A stretch of 64,000 bases of DNA from Variovorax sp. PBL-E5 (GTDB lineage: Bacteria; Pseudomonadota; Gammaproteobacteria; Burkholderiales; Burkholderiaceae_C): positions 744,001 through 808,000 of the forward strand of contig NZ_LR594671.1 of the NCBI RefSeq assembly GCF_901827185.1. Reading direction: 5' to 3'. Made by a program: the position numbers and the translations under genes. Positions 46,367 to 55,151 of this stretch are shown one piece after another. Under the pieces are notes generated by a model. That model saw nothing but the letters and a program-made list of their open reading frames with translations, did not search any database and was not told the DNA's origin. Positions within the stretch are counted from its first letter, which is position 1. Each line of letters opens with the position of its first letter.

Positions 46367-46861
46367 TCAGGCGGCCCCGGTGTCCTGGAGATGGCTTCGA
46401 TACCCGGCGGCGCCGGCATCCCGCGAGGAAACATCCAGCCTTTCGAGGATCCGCGCCACGTGCCGCTTGACGGTGTGCGGGTCGCGCGAAGCTGTTGCGC
46501 GACCTCGGCCCCATGGCGCAGCATCGCGACGTCCCCGGCCGGCGCGCGCGGCCGATTCGGCCAGCGCCTCGGGCGACTTGCGCCACGGCGGGTCATGGGG
46601 TTCCAGCGCCTCGCACCGGCAGGAGACAAAGCGTGGAAGGTCGTCCTCTTCGTCGGCCCTCAGCCACAGCGCGATGCAGCCCGGCGGCAAGGACTGCAAC
46701 TGGCGCGACAGCGCAGCCGTCTTGCCGTAGCCCGCAGGCGCCACCAGAAGAACCAGCCGCCGTTCCAGCAGCGCAGCATGGAGGTGGCGGTCGAGTGCTT
46801 CACGTGCCGTCCATACGGTGCGCAAGCGGGGCGGCCTTATCTTGGCGTGGGCGAAGGTCAT
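46367..46861 (-). pseudogene. Collapsed LuxR/MalT-like (LAL) regulator
   Basis: LAL regulators are about 900 residues, with an N-terminal ATPase and a C-terminal LuxR helix-turn-helix. Here the N-terminus is normal (FAHAKIRPPRLRTVWTARE, Walker A VAPAGYGKTA, CIALWLRADEEDD). By about residue 105 the sequence then jumps to the very end of a LuxR domain (DPHTVKRHVARILERLDVSS). The first half of that domain, GDVAMLRHGAEVAQQLRAT, is present but in a different frame just before it. So at least one large internal deletion and one single-base frameshift have occurred. No functional regulator can be made. Confidence 0.82.
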
Positions 46862-47026
46862 GGCGGGCGTCTCTGCGGTGGCGATTTCATGCCGGCGCGC
46901 GGGCCCGCCGATTGCGGCCCCGCGCGGCCTCGCAGTGCGAGGGGACGCGTGCCCGCATCGGTCGATGCCCGGCCCCATCAAAATGTCCTATTGACAGAAC
47001 AATGGAAGTGACCAACCATCGCGGCC
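46862..47026. promoter_or_regulatory. Promoter region of the HutC-type regulator operon
   Basis: Just before the regulator start is an AT-rich patch with TGTC (46984-46987) and TTGACA (46991-46996). ATTG and CAAT arms there enclose ACAGAA (46990-47003 region). This may combine a -35 box with an operator for the regulator itself. The rest is GC-rich without visible structure. Confidence 0.4.
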
Positions 47027-47818
47027 ATGTCGCAGATGCCGCTGCCCAAATACCACCAGATCTACCTGGTGCTGCGCGAGCAGCTGGAAGAGGGGCGCTT
47101 TGCCGACGGCCTGCCTGGCGAGCTGGCGCTGATGGCGCAGTTCGGCGTGGCACGGGTCACGGTCCGGCGCGCGCTCGAGCGCATGTCCGCCGAAGGGCTG
47201 ATCTCGCGCAACCCGGGCCGCCGCACGCGCCCCGTCGCCCCGCCGGCCGCTGCCGAAGGCCGCGCCGCCGACGGCAAGGGACGTGCGCATTTGCATGGGC
47301 TGCTCGAGAACCTGGTCACGATGGGGCTGCACACCTCGGTCAAGGTGATCGACGTGGCGACGATCCCGGCCTCGACGGCGGTGGCGCAGGCGCTGCAGCT
47401 GCAGCTCGGCGATCCGGTGCAGAAGGCGGTGCGCGTGCGCTCGATGCGCGCGGGCCCGCTGTCGCACATCACCACCTACGTGCCCGCGGAGATCGCGCAG
47501 CAGTTCGGCCGCCGCGAACTCGCAAGGAAGCCGATCCTGATGTTGCTGGAGGAGTCCGGCGTCAAGGTCGGGCGTGCCCACCAGACCATCTCCGCGCGGC
47601 TCGCCGACAACGTGCTGGCCGGGCATCTCGACGTCGCCGTCGGCTCGGCCCTGCTCGCCGTGCGGCGCCTGGTCTACGACGATGCCGACAAGCCGGTGCA
47701 GTGGCTGCATGGCTTCTATCGGCCCGACCGCTACACCTACGAGATGCAGCTCTCCCGCGTCGGCAGCATCGACGCCAAGGTCTGGATCAACCAGGATGTT
47801 CCCGCTCCATTCAACTGA
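47027..47818 (+). CDS. GntR-family (HutC/UTRA type) regulator
   Basis: This 263-residue regulator has a winged helix at about residues 8-70 (GELALMAQFGVARVTVRRAL, MSAEGLISRNPGRRTR) and a C-terminal UTRA sensor (about 95-245; LLENLVTMGLHTSVKV and RRLVYDDADKPVQW). UTRA domains bind small effectors, commonly the pathway substrate or an intermediate. As first gene of the long plus-strand cluster, 16 bases before the importer's binding protein, it probably regulates its own operon, including the LeuCD-like, PrpD-like and perhaps Hyu genes. Confidence 0.92.
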   Translation: MSQMPLPKYHQIYLVLREQLEEGRFADGLPGELALMAQFGVARVTVRRALERMSAEGLISRNPGRRTRPVAPPAAAEGRAADGKGRAHLHGLLENLVTMGLHTSVKVIDVATIPASTAVAQALQLQLGDPVQKAVRVRSMRAGPLSHITTYVPAEIAQQFGRRELARKPILMLLEESGVKVGRAHQTISARLADNVLAGHLDVAVGSALLAVRRLVYDDADKPVQWLHGFYRPDRYTYEMQLSRVGSIDAKVWINQDVPAPFN

Positions 47819-47834
47819 AGAAAAAGGAAAGCCC

Positions 47835-49037
47835 ATGTCCAATCGTCGCCGCTTCATGTCGCAATCCGCTGCCGTGGCTTCCGCCATCGCGTTCCCGCTG
47901 GTGGCCGGCGCGCAGCCGAAGACCGTCAAGGTCGGCGTGCTGCATCCGGTCACCGGCGCACTCGCCTACTCGGGCCAGCAGTGCCGGCTCGGTGCGCAGA
48001 TGGCGATCGAGGACATCAACAAGGCCGGCGGCATCCACTCGCTCGGCGGCGCGCAGATCGAGGCGCTGCTGGGCGACGCGCAGTCCACCCCGCAGGCCGG
48101 CACCGCCGAGGTCGAGAAGATGAACGAGGCCGGCGTCTCGGCGATCGTGGGCGCCTTCGCCTCGGCCATCTGTCTGGCCACCACGCAGGCGGCGGCCAAG
48201 TACAACCTGCCGCACGTGGTCGATGTCGGCGTGGCCGACCAGATCGTCGAGCGCGGACTGAAGAACACCTTCCGCTTCGGCCCCGGCTACAACAAGTCGA
48301 CCGAAGTGGCGATGGCCAACCTGCTGGTGCTCAACAAGGCCGCGGGCAATCCCGCCAAAACGGTGATGATCATCCACGAGGACTCGTTGTTCGGCACCGG
48401 CACGGCGCAGCTGCTGTCGCGCGAGCTGCCGGGCTACGGCTTCGAGGTCAAGGAGGTGGTGAAGCACGCCAACCCGACGCGCGACTTCAACAACATCGTG
48501 CTGCGCATGAAGTCGATCAACCCCGACATCGTGATCCCGGCCAACTACTACAACGAATACGCGCTGCTGGTGCGCACGATGCAGCAGCAGAAGGTGTCGC
48601 CCAAGGCGATCTTCTCGGTGCTGGGCGGCGCGGCGTCGAGCTACAAGTTCGTGAAGGAATACCCCGAAGCCGCCAACGGCATCATCGATTGCAACCACTG
48701 GTTCAACCCGAAGGACAAGCGCTCGGCCGAACTGCGCAAGCGGGTCGAGGCCAAGGGCCTGTTCTTCAGCTACGAGGTCTTCATGACCTACACCGCGATG
48801 GGCCTTCTGGCCGATGCGATCGAGCGCGCGAAGTCGACCGACCGCGCCGCGATCATCGATGCGCTGGAGAAGAGCAGCTTCTCGAACCACATCATGCCGT
48901 ACGGCCCGACGAAGTTCGTCAACGGCCAGAACCAGGGCGCGCAGCCGCTGATGACGCAGGTGTTCAAGAACGACATCAAGGTGATCATTCCGCGCGACTA
49001 TCGCGAGGTGGAGCCGGTGTTTCCGCTGAAGGCGTGA
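47835..49037 (+). CDS. Branched-chain-type ABC importer, periplasmic binding protein
   Basis: This 400-residue type I binding protein has a Tat-like signal (NRRRFMSQSAAVASA...VAGAQP, cleavage near 26-28). The mature domain begins VKVGVLHPVTGALAYSGQQ. A full set of permeases and ATPases follows. Compared with the binding proteins at 16.8 and 24.8 kb the sequence is clearly distinct, so the three importers should have different ligands. GGAAAG lies upstream of the ATG at 47835. Confidence 0.92.
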   Translation: MSNRRRFMSQSAAVASAIAFPLVAGAQPKTVKVGVLHPVTGALAYSGQQCRLGAQMAIEDINKAGGIHSLGGAQIEALLGDAQSTPQAGTAEVEKMNEAGVSAIVGAFASAICLATTQAAAKYNLPHVVDVGVADQIVERGLKNTFRFGPGYNKSTEVAMANLLVLNKAAGNPAKTVMIIHEDSLFGTGTAQLLSRELPGYGFEVKEVVKHANPTRDFNNIVLRMKSINPDIVIPANYYNEYALLVRTMQQQKVSPKAIFSVLGGAASSYKFVKEYPEAANGIIDCNHWFNPKDKRSAELRKRVEAKGLFFSYEVFMTYTAMGLLADAIERAKSTDRAAIIDALEKSSFSNHIMPYGPTKFVNGQNQGAQPLMTQVFKNDIKVIIPRDYREVEPVFPLKA

Positions 49038-49074
49038 GGATGAGCGTGGGCCTGGGACGGGCGGGAACCTGACC

Positions 49075-49947
49075 GTGTTCGACTTCAATATCCTCTTCCC
49101 GTCGGTCCTCAACGGCCTGACCACCGGCGCGGTCTATGCGCTGATCGCGCTCGGCCTCACGCTGATCTACGGCGTGCTGCACATCATCAACTTCGCGCAC
49201 GGCGCCTGCCTGATGCTGGCGCTGTATGCGGTGTACTTCCTCAAGGAGCGCTGGGGCATCGACCCCTACCTCGCGCTGCCGATCGTGATCCCCGGCATGT
49301 TCGCGCTCGGCTACGGGCTGCAGCGCATCGTCATCAACCGCGCCGGCCACGGCAAGGACGAGAACATCCTGCTGGCCACGCTCGGCATCGCGATCGTGAT
49401 GGAGAACCTGGCGCTGATCTTCTTCAAGTCCGACACGCGCAGCATCGACACCGCCTACGCGCTCAGCACCGTCGCCATCGGCCCGGCGATGATCGCGGTG
49501 CCCAAGCTGGTCGCCTTCGCGGGCGCGCTGGTGGTGTCGGCGCTGCTGTTCTGGATCATGGGCGCGACCGACCTCGGCCGTGCCATCCGTGCCGTCGCCA
49601 AGGAGCGCGAAGGCGCCAAGCTGATGGGCATCGACGTCGAGCACGTCTATGCAATGAGCTTCGGCATCGGCCTGGCCTGCCTCGGCGCCGCCGCCTGCTT
49701 CCTGCTGCCGGCCTACTACGTCAATCCGCAGGTCGGCAGCGGCTTCGTGCTGGTCGCCTTCACCATCGTCGTGCTCGGCGGCATGGGCAGCTTCGTCGGC
49801 GCGCTCGTCGGCGGCTTCCTGGTCGGCGTGGTGGAATCGCTCGGCGGCCTCTACCTCGGCGAATCGCTGGGGCAGATCGGCATCTTCGCGATCTTCATCG
49901 GCGTCGTGCTGTTCCGGCCCGAAGGGCTGTTCGGAGCCAAGGCATGA
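49075..49947 (+). CDS. Branched-chain-type ABC importer, permease (LivH family)
   Basis: This 290-residue permease has about eight membrane helices: GLTTGAVYALIALGLTLIYG, HIINFAHGACLML and the C-terminal AFTIVVLGGMGSFVGALVGG. The GTG start at 49075 gives the expected N-terminus (FDFNILFPSVLNGLTTGAV). Its stop overlaps the next ATG. Confidence 0.92.
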   Translation: MFDFNILFPSVLNGLTTGAVYALIALGLTLIYGVLHIINFAHGACLMLALYAVYFLKERWGIDPYLALPIVIPGMFALGYGLQRIVINRAGHGKDENILLATLGIAIVMENLALIFFKSDTRSIDTAYALSTVAIGPAMIAVPKLVAFAGALVVSALLFWIMGATDLGRAIRAVAKEREGAKLMGIDVEHVYAMSFGIGLACLGAAACFLLPAYYVNPQVGSGFVLVAFTIVVLGGMGSFVGALVGGFLVGVVESLGGLYLGESLGQIGIFAIFIGVVLFRPEGLFGAKA

Positions 49948-50936
49948 GCGCCGTCACGCAACGTGGCCGCGACCTTGCCGGCATCGCCCTGTTCGCGGTG
50001 CTGGTGGCCTGCGTGCCGCTCGCGACCTCGTCGGGTGTCGCGCTCAACTTCGTCACGATGGCGCTCTATGCGGCGCTGATCGCGCAGGCCTGGAACATCC
50101 TCGGCGGCTTCGGCGGGCAGTTCTCGTTCGGCCATGCGCTGTTCTTCGGCACCGGCGCCTACATCCAGGCCATCGCGCAACTGCAGGGCGGCCTCAATGC
50201 GTGGGTCGCGCTGGCGCTGGCGGTGATCGGCGCCGCGGTCGTGGGCCTCGTGATCGGCGCGCTGACCTTCCGCTACGGCCTCAAGGGCTCCTACTTCGCG
50301 CTGGTCACGCTGGCCTTTGCCGAGGTGTTCCGCATCGTCGCGACCTCGGTGCCCTTCACCGGCGGCGGCGTCGGCCTGATGGTGCCGCTGCGCGAGTCGG
50401 CGGCCAACCTGCAGTTCGCCTCGCGCGCCGGCTACCTGTGGCTGGTGCTGGGCTTCGTCGTCGCCGCATTGCTCGTGTCCTGGTGGCTGCGCAACGGCCG
50501 CTTCGGCGCCTACCTGCAGGCGGTACGCGACAACGAGGACGCGGCGCGCGCCGTGGGCGTGAACCCGTTTCGCATCAAGCTCGGCGCGATCGGCATCTCC
50601 GGCGCCTTCATGGGCGCGGCGGGTGCCTTCTACGTGCAGATGTTCCAGTACATCGACGCCGGCATCGCCTACGGCGCGACGATCTCGATCGAGGCACTGG
50701 TGGCCGCCATCGTCGGCGGCATGGGCACGCTGTGGGGGCCGGTGCTGGGCGCCGTGGTGCTGCATGCGCTGGCGGACTTCACGCGCAACCTGTTCGGCGA
50801 ACTGCCCGGCATCAACATGGTGGTCTACGGCACGGTGCTGGTGCTGATCGTGATCTTCCTGCCGCGCGGCATCGCGGGCATGGGTCTGTCGGCGCGGCAG
50901 CTGTGGGTTTCGGCGAAGGGAGGCCGACGTGGCTGA
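49944..50936 (+). CDS. Branched-chain-type ABC importer, permease (LivM family)
   Basis: This 330-residue permease has FGGQFSFGHALFFGTGAYIQ, KGSYFALVTLAFAEVFRIV and the ATPase-docking loop YLQAVRDNEDAARAVGV. It overlaps its neighbours by four bases upstream and eight downstream. It is not fused to an ATPase, unlike the 26.8-kb system. Confidence 0.93.
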   Translation: MSAVTQRGRDLAGIALFAVLVACVPLATSSGVALNFVTMALYAALIAQAWNILGGFGGQFSFGHALFFGTGAYIQAIAQLQGGLNAWVALALAVIGAAVVGLVIGALTFRYGLKGSYFALVTLAFAEVFRIVATSVPFTGGGVGLMVPLRESAANLQFASRAGYLWLVLGFVVAALLVSWWLRNGRFGAYLQAVRDNEDAARAVGVNPFRIKLGAIGISGAFMGAAGAFYVQMFQYIDAGIAYGATISIEALVAAIVGGMGTLWGPVLGAVVLHALADFTRNLFGELPGINMVVYGTVLVLIVIFLPRGIAGMGLSARQLWVSAKGGRRG

Positions 50937-51690
50937 ATCGCTCTTGGTGCTCGACGGCATCTCGCGCGCCTTCGGCGGCCTGAAGGCGGTGCAGAACGTG
51001 AGCCTCGCGGTGGCCGGAGGCAGCCTGTCGGCGCTGATCGGCCCCAACGGCGCGGGCAAGACCACGCTGTTCGCGCTGATGTCCGGCTTCCTCAAACCCG
51101 ACAGCGGCAGCGTGCGCTTCGCGGGCCGCGACATCACCGGCCATGAGCCGCACCGCAACGCGATGCTCGGCATGACGCGCACCTTCCAGATCGTCAGGCC
51201 CTTCGCGGCCCAGACCGTGCGCGAGAACATCGCGGTCGGCGCGCACCTGCGCGTGCGCAGCCGCGGCGCGGCGCTGTCGCGTGCGGAGGCGGTGGCCGAG
51301 CGCGTGGGCCTCGCGCCGCAGCTCGACAAGGCGGCCTCGGACCTCACCGTGGCCGGCCGCAAGCGCCTCGAACTCGCGCGCGCGCTCGCGGCCGAGCCGC
51401 GCCTGCTCTTGCTCGACGAGGTGCTCGCCGGCCTCAATCCGCAGGAGATCGCCGAGATGATGCCGGTGGTGCGCGGCATCGCCGACAGCGGCATCACGGT
51501 GCTGATGATCGAGCACGTGATGCAGGCCGTGATGCATCTCGCAGAGCACGTCTGGGTGCTGGCGCAGGGCCAGCTGATCGCCGAGGGCAATCCGGCCCAG
51601 GTCACCTCCGACGACAAGGTGGTCGAGGCCTACCTGGGCCACGGCACCGCGGCGCGGCTGCGCAAGGCGGCCGCGGGAGCCGGCGCATGA
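50929..51690 (+). CDS. Branched-chain-type ABC importer, ATPase (LivG family)
   Basis: This 253-residue ATPase has Walker A GPNGAGKTT, TRTFQIVRPFAAQTVRENI, VAGRKRLELARAL in place of the LSGG signature as in other LivG proteins, and Walker B LLLLDEVLAGLNP. The GTG at 50929 has AAGGGAGG upstream. Its stop overlaps the LivF gene as ATGA. Confidence 0.93.
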   Translation: MAESLLVLDGISRAFGGLKAVQNVSLAVAGGSLSALIGPNGAGKTTLFALMSGFLKPDSGSVRFAGRDITGHEPHRNAMLGMTRTFQIVRPFAAQTVRENIAVGAHLRVRSRGAALSRAEAVAERVGLAPQLDKAASDLTVAGRKRLELARALAAEPRLLLLDEVLAGLNPQEIAEMMPVVRGIADSGITVLMIEHVMQAVMHLAEHVWVLAQGQLIAEGNPAQVTSDDKVVEAYLGHGTAARLRKAAAGAGA

Positions 51691-52397
51691 CGGTGCTGCT
51701 CGACATCCGCGACCTGCGCGGCGGCTACGGCCGCGTCGAGGTGCTGCGCGGCGTCGACCTGCAGGTCCGCGCCGGCGAGATGGTCGCGCTGCTGGGCAGC
51801 AACGGCGCCGGCAAGTCGACGCTCAACAAGATGGTCTGCGGCCTCTGCCCCGCATGGAGCGGCACGGTCGGCTTCGACGGCCGCGACCTGAGCGGCGCGC
51901 ACTACCGCGAGGTGGTGAAGGCCGGCCTGATCCAGGTGCCCGAAGGCCGCAAGGTGTTCCCCAACCTGAGCGTGCGCGAGAACCTCGAGCTCGGCTCTTT
52001 CACGCGCGCCCGCGAGCGCCGCGCCGCCAACCTCGAGAAGGTGTTCGGCATCTTCCCGCGCCTGCGCGAGCGCATGCGCCAGAACGCCGGCACGCTCAGC
52101 GGCGGCGAGCAGCAGATGCTCGCCATCGGCCGCGGCCTGATGGCCGAGCCGGTGCTGCTGATCCTCGACGAACCCTCGCTGGGCCTGTCGCCGCTGCTGG
52201 TGGAAGAGATGTTCGCGCTGATCCGCGAACTGCGCGACGGTGGGCTCGCGGTGCTGCTGGTCGAGCAGAACGTCGGCCAGTCGCTCGAGATCGCCGACCG
52301 CGCCTATGTGCTGGAGAACGGCAGCGTGCGCTTCTCGGGCCTGCCGCAGGACCTGCTGGGCAGCGACGAACTGCGCCGCGCCTACCTCGGTCTTTGA
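51687..52397 (+). CDS. Branched-chain-type ABC importer, ATPase (LivF family)
   Basis: This 236-residue ATPase has Walker A GSNGAGKST, IQVPEGRKVFPNLSVRENL, signature LSGGEQQM and Walker B LLILDEPSLGLSPL. It is the last component of the importer; the Bug-type binding protein gene follows 20 bases later, so the operon continues into the catabolic genes. Confidence 0.94.
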   Translation: MTVLLDIRDLRGGYGRVEVLRGVDLQVRAGEMVALLGSNGAGKSTLNKMVCGLCPAWSGTVGFDGRDLSGAHYREVVKAGLIQVPEGRKVFPNLSVRENLELGSFTRARERRAANLEKVFGIFPRLRERMRQNAGTLSGGEQQMLAIGRGLMAEPVLLILDEPSLGLSPLLVEEMFALIRELRDGGLAVLLVEQNVGQSLEIADRAYVLENGSVRFSGLPQDLLGSDELRRAYLGL

Positions 52398-52417
52398 ATC
52401 CATGAAGGAGATATTTC

Positions 52418-53371
52418 GTGAAACGCCGTGACATCCTGATCTCGTCCGTGGCCGCCGCGCTCGCCACCGGCGCCCGCGCGCAGAACAACGCGCCCGTGCG
52501 CATCCTGGTCGGCGCGACGGCCGGCGGCTCCACCGACACCATCGCCCGCACGCTGGCCGCCAGCATGGGACCGCTGCTCGGCCGCACGGTGATCGTCGAG
52601 AACCGCCCCGGCGCCGGCGGCAACATCGCCGCCGATGCGGTGGCCAAGGCCGCGCCCGATGGCAACACGCTGCTGATGAGCTACACCAGCCATGCGATCA
52701 ACGCCACGCTCTACCCGACGCTGCCTTTCGATCCGGTGAAGGACTTCACCGCGCTCACCTGCGTCGCGACCTCGCCTTCGATCCTGGTCGCCAACCCCTC
52801 GGTGCCGGCCAACGACGTGCGCGAGCTGATCGCACTGGTCAAGAGCCGGCCGGGCCAGTACAACTTCGCCATCGGCGGCATCGGCTCCTCGCTGCACATG
52901 GCCGGCGAGGCCTTCAAGATGCAGTCGGGCACCTACATCGTGAACATTCCCTACCGCGGCACTTCGCCCGCGGTGCAGGACGTGCTCGCGGGCCAGGTGC
53001 AGCTGATGTTCGCCGCGGTCGGCAACGTGCAGGCCCACATCAAGGCCGGCAAGTTGAAGGCGCTCGGCGTCACTTCGGCCAAGCGGTTGCCCGAGTTCCC
53101 GAACGTCCCGACCATCGCCGAGGTCCTGCCCGGCTACGAGTCGAGCGCGTGGTTCGGTTTGTTCGGGCCGGCGCACATGAGTGCGGACCTGACACGCCGC
53201 ATCGCCGACGCCGCACGCCGGGCCATCGCCCAGCCCGAGATGCGCAAGCGCCTCGACAATGAAGGCGCGATCCCGGTCGGCAACACGCCCGAACAGTTCT
53301 CCGCCTTCGTGCAGAGCGAGATCACGCGCTGGGGCAAGGTGGTGAAGTATTCCGGAGCCAAACCCGAATGA
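52418..53371 (+). CDS. Bug-family (TctC-type) solute-binding protein 1
   Basis: This 317-residue periplasmic protein of the Bordetella-uptake-gene/TctC family has a signal with KRRDILISSVAAAL...ARAQ. The mature region shows VRILVGATAGGSTDTIAR, VIVENRPGAGGNIAAD and a closing GKVVKYSGAK. Such proteins usually bind carboxylates such as citrate, aspartate or dicarboxylates and work with TctAB permeases. No TctA or TctB gene is in the window, so this may be an orphan sensor-type binder or use permeases encoded elsewhere. GAAGGAG supports the GTG at 52418. Its stop overlaps the LeuC-like ATG. Confidence 0.92.
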   Translation: MKRRDILISSVAAALATGARAQNNAPVRILVGATAGGSTDTIARTLAASMGPLLGRTVIVENRPGAGGNIAADAVAKAAPDGNTLLMSYTSHAINATLYPTLPFDPVKDFTALTCVATSPSILVANPSVPANDVRELIALVKSRPGQYNFAIGGIGSSLHMAGEAFKMQSGTYIVNIPYRGTSPAVQDVLAGQVQLMFAAVGNVQAHIKAGKLKALGVTSAKRLPEFPNVPTIAEVLPGYESSAWFGLFGPAHMSADLTRRIADAARRAIAQPEMRKRLDNEGAIPVGNTPEQFSAFVQSEITRWGKVVKYSGAKPE

Positions 53372-54654
53372 ACGCACGCACTGCCTCCGCGCACGCGCCG
53401 CCGCAGACGCTGGCGCAGAAGCTCATCGCCCGCGCCTGCGGCCGCGACGGCGTCGCGGTGGGCGAGATCGTGACCTGTGCGGTCGACCTCGCGATGTTCC
53501 ACGACTCCTCCGGCCCGCGCCGCCTGCAGCCGATGCTCGAGGAACTCGGCGCGCAGATCTGGGACCGCTCGCGCATCGTGCTGGTGATGGACCACTACGT
53601 GCCCGAGCGCGACGACGATTCGCGCCGCATCGTGCGCATCGCGCGCGACTGGGCGCGCGACCAGCAGCTGCCGCACGTCTACGACAGCCAGGGCATCTGC
53701 CACGTGGTGGTGCCGCAGCACGGCCACATCCGGCCCGGCATGCTGTGCGTGGGCGGCGATTCGCATTCGCCCACCGGCGGTGCCTTCGGCGCCTACATGT
53801 TCGGCATCGGCAGCACCGAGATGCTGGGCGTGGTCGTCACCGGCAGCATCTGGCTGCGCGTGCCTGAAACCATCCGCATGTGGTGGGACGGCGCGCTGCC
53901 TGCCGGCGTCACCGCCAAGGACATGATGCTGCACATGATCGGCCGCTTCGGCATGAACGGCGGCCGCTACCAGGCGGTCGAGTTCTGCGGCCCGGCCGTC
54001 GCGGCGCTGTCGATGCAGGAGCGCATGACGCTGTCCAACATGAGCGCCGAGCTCGGCGCGCAGGCCGGGCTGATCGCGCCCGATGCGACCACCGCGGCCT
54101 ACCTCGCCACGGCCGGCGCGCCGCCGGTCGACATGGCGCCGTGGTTCACCGACGACGGGGCCGCGTTCACGCAGCATCGCTTCGACGCATCGGCGCTGGA
54201 ACCGTATGTCGCCGCGCCGCACAGCCCGGCCAATGCGCACGGCGTGAGCCGGCATGCCGGCACGCGCATCGATGTCGCCTACATCGGCGCCTGCACCGGC
54301 GCCAAGCTCGACGACCTGCGCGCCGCGGCCGAGGTGCTGCGCGGCCACAAGGTCGCGGCCGGCGTGCGGCTGATCGTCGCGCCGGCCAGCCTGCGCGACC
54401 AGGACCAGGCGCGCGAGGAGGGCGTGCTGCAGGCGCTGCTCGACGCCGGCGCCGAGCTCTATCCGACTGCGTGCGGCGCCTGCTCGGGCTATGGCGATCC
54501 GCTGGACGACGTGACCGTGATCTCCACCACCGCGCGCAACTTCAAGGGCCGCATGGGCTCGCCGAGCGCGCTGGTGTATCTCGGCTCGCCGTACACGGTG
54601 GCGGCGTCCGCGCTGCGCGGCTGTGTGACCGATCCGCGCGAGGTGCTCGCATGA
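53368..54654 (+). CDS. Aconitase-superfamily hydratase, large subunit (LeuC/DmdA-like)
   Basis: This 428-residue protein matches the large subunit of two-subunit hydro-lyases such as isopropylmalate isomerase and 2,3-dimethylmalate dehydratase. The [4Fe-4S] ligands are visible: Cys309 (GACTGAKLDD) and Cys369 and Cys372 (ACGACSGYGD). The substrate loops DHYVPE and VGGDSHSPTGGAFGAYM are also present. It would add or remove water from a substituted malate/maleate-type acid. A leucine role is unlikely because no other leu genes are nearby and catabolic genes surround it. The small subunit follows with an ATGA overlap. Confidence 0.9.
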   Translation: MNARTASAHAPPQTLAQKLIARACGRDGVAVGEIVTCAVDLAMFHDSSGPRRLQPMLEELGAQIWDRSRIVLVMDHYVPERDDDSRRIVRIARDWARDQQLPHVYDSQGICHVVVPQHGHIRPGMLCVGGDSHSPTGGAFGAYMFGIGSTEMLGVVVTGSIWLRVPETIRMWWDGALPAGVTAKDMMLHMIGRFGMNGGRYQAVEFCGPAVAALSMQERMTLSNMSAELGAQAGLIAPDATTAAYLATAGAPPVDMAPWFTDDGAAFTQHRFDASALEPYVAAPHSPANAHGVSRHAGTRIDVAYIGACTGAKLDDLRAAAEVLRGHKVAAGVRLIVAPASLRDQDQAREEGVLQALLDAGAELYPTACGACSGYGDPLDDVTVISTTARNFKGRMGSPSALVYLGSPYTVAASALRGCVTDPREVLA

Positions 54655-55151
54655 CGGCCCATCGCGTCTGGCGCGTCGGCGCCGATGTCGACACCGACGC
54701 GCTGGCGCCGGGCCATGCGATGAAGCACGGCATCGACATCATCGCCAAGCATTCCCTCGAAGCCATGCGGCCCGAGTTCGCGCGCGCGGTGCAGCCGGGC
54801 GACGTGATCGTGGCCGGGCCCAACTTCGGCATCGGCTCCTCGCGCGAGCAGGCCGCGGCCGTGCTGGTGCACCTGGGCGTGGCGGCGGTGATCGCGCCCT
54901 CGTACGGCGGCCTCTATTTTCGCAACGCCTTCAACCTCGGCCTGCTGCTGCTGACCTGCGCCGAGGCCGAGTCGCTGCAGGACGGCGATACGGTGTCGCT
55001 CGATGTCGCGCGGCCCGCGGTGCGCACCGGCGACGGCCGCGAACTCGCCTGCGAACCCGTGCCCGATTTCCTGATGGAGATGGTGCGCGCGGGCGGCCTG
55101 ATGAAGCAGCTGCAGCAGCGCTTCGCGAACAAGGACCGCGATGCGCGCTGA
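54651..55151 (+). CDS. Aconitase-superfamily hydratase, small subunit (LeuD/DmdB-like)
   Basis: This 166-residue swivel-domain subunit has VGADVDTDALAPG near the start and NFGIGSSREQAAAVL at about 60-75, the equivalents of the DTD and GSSRE(H/Q)A substrate-binding motifs. It pairs with the preceding large subunit to make the active site. The next gene starts 11 bases before its stop. Confidence 0.92.
   Translation: MTAHRVWRVGADVDTDALAPGHAMKHGIDIIAKHSLEAMRPEFARAVQPGDVIVAGPNFGIGSSREQAAAVLVHLGVAAVIAPSYGGLYFRNAFNLGLLLLTCAEAESLQDGDTVSLDVARPAVRTGDGRELACEPVPDFLMEMVRAGGLMKQLQQRFANKDRDAR

Noticed and set aside
53368..55151. leuC/leuD of leucine biosynthesis
   Set aside because: No leuA or leuB nearby, sequence motifs deviate (ACTGAKLDD, ACGACSGYG), and the pair is flanked by Bug, PrpD and Hyu genes; a catabolic hydratase fits better.
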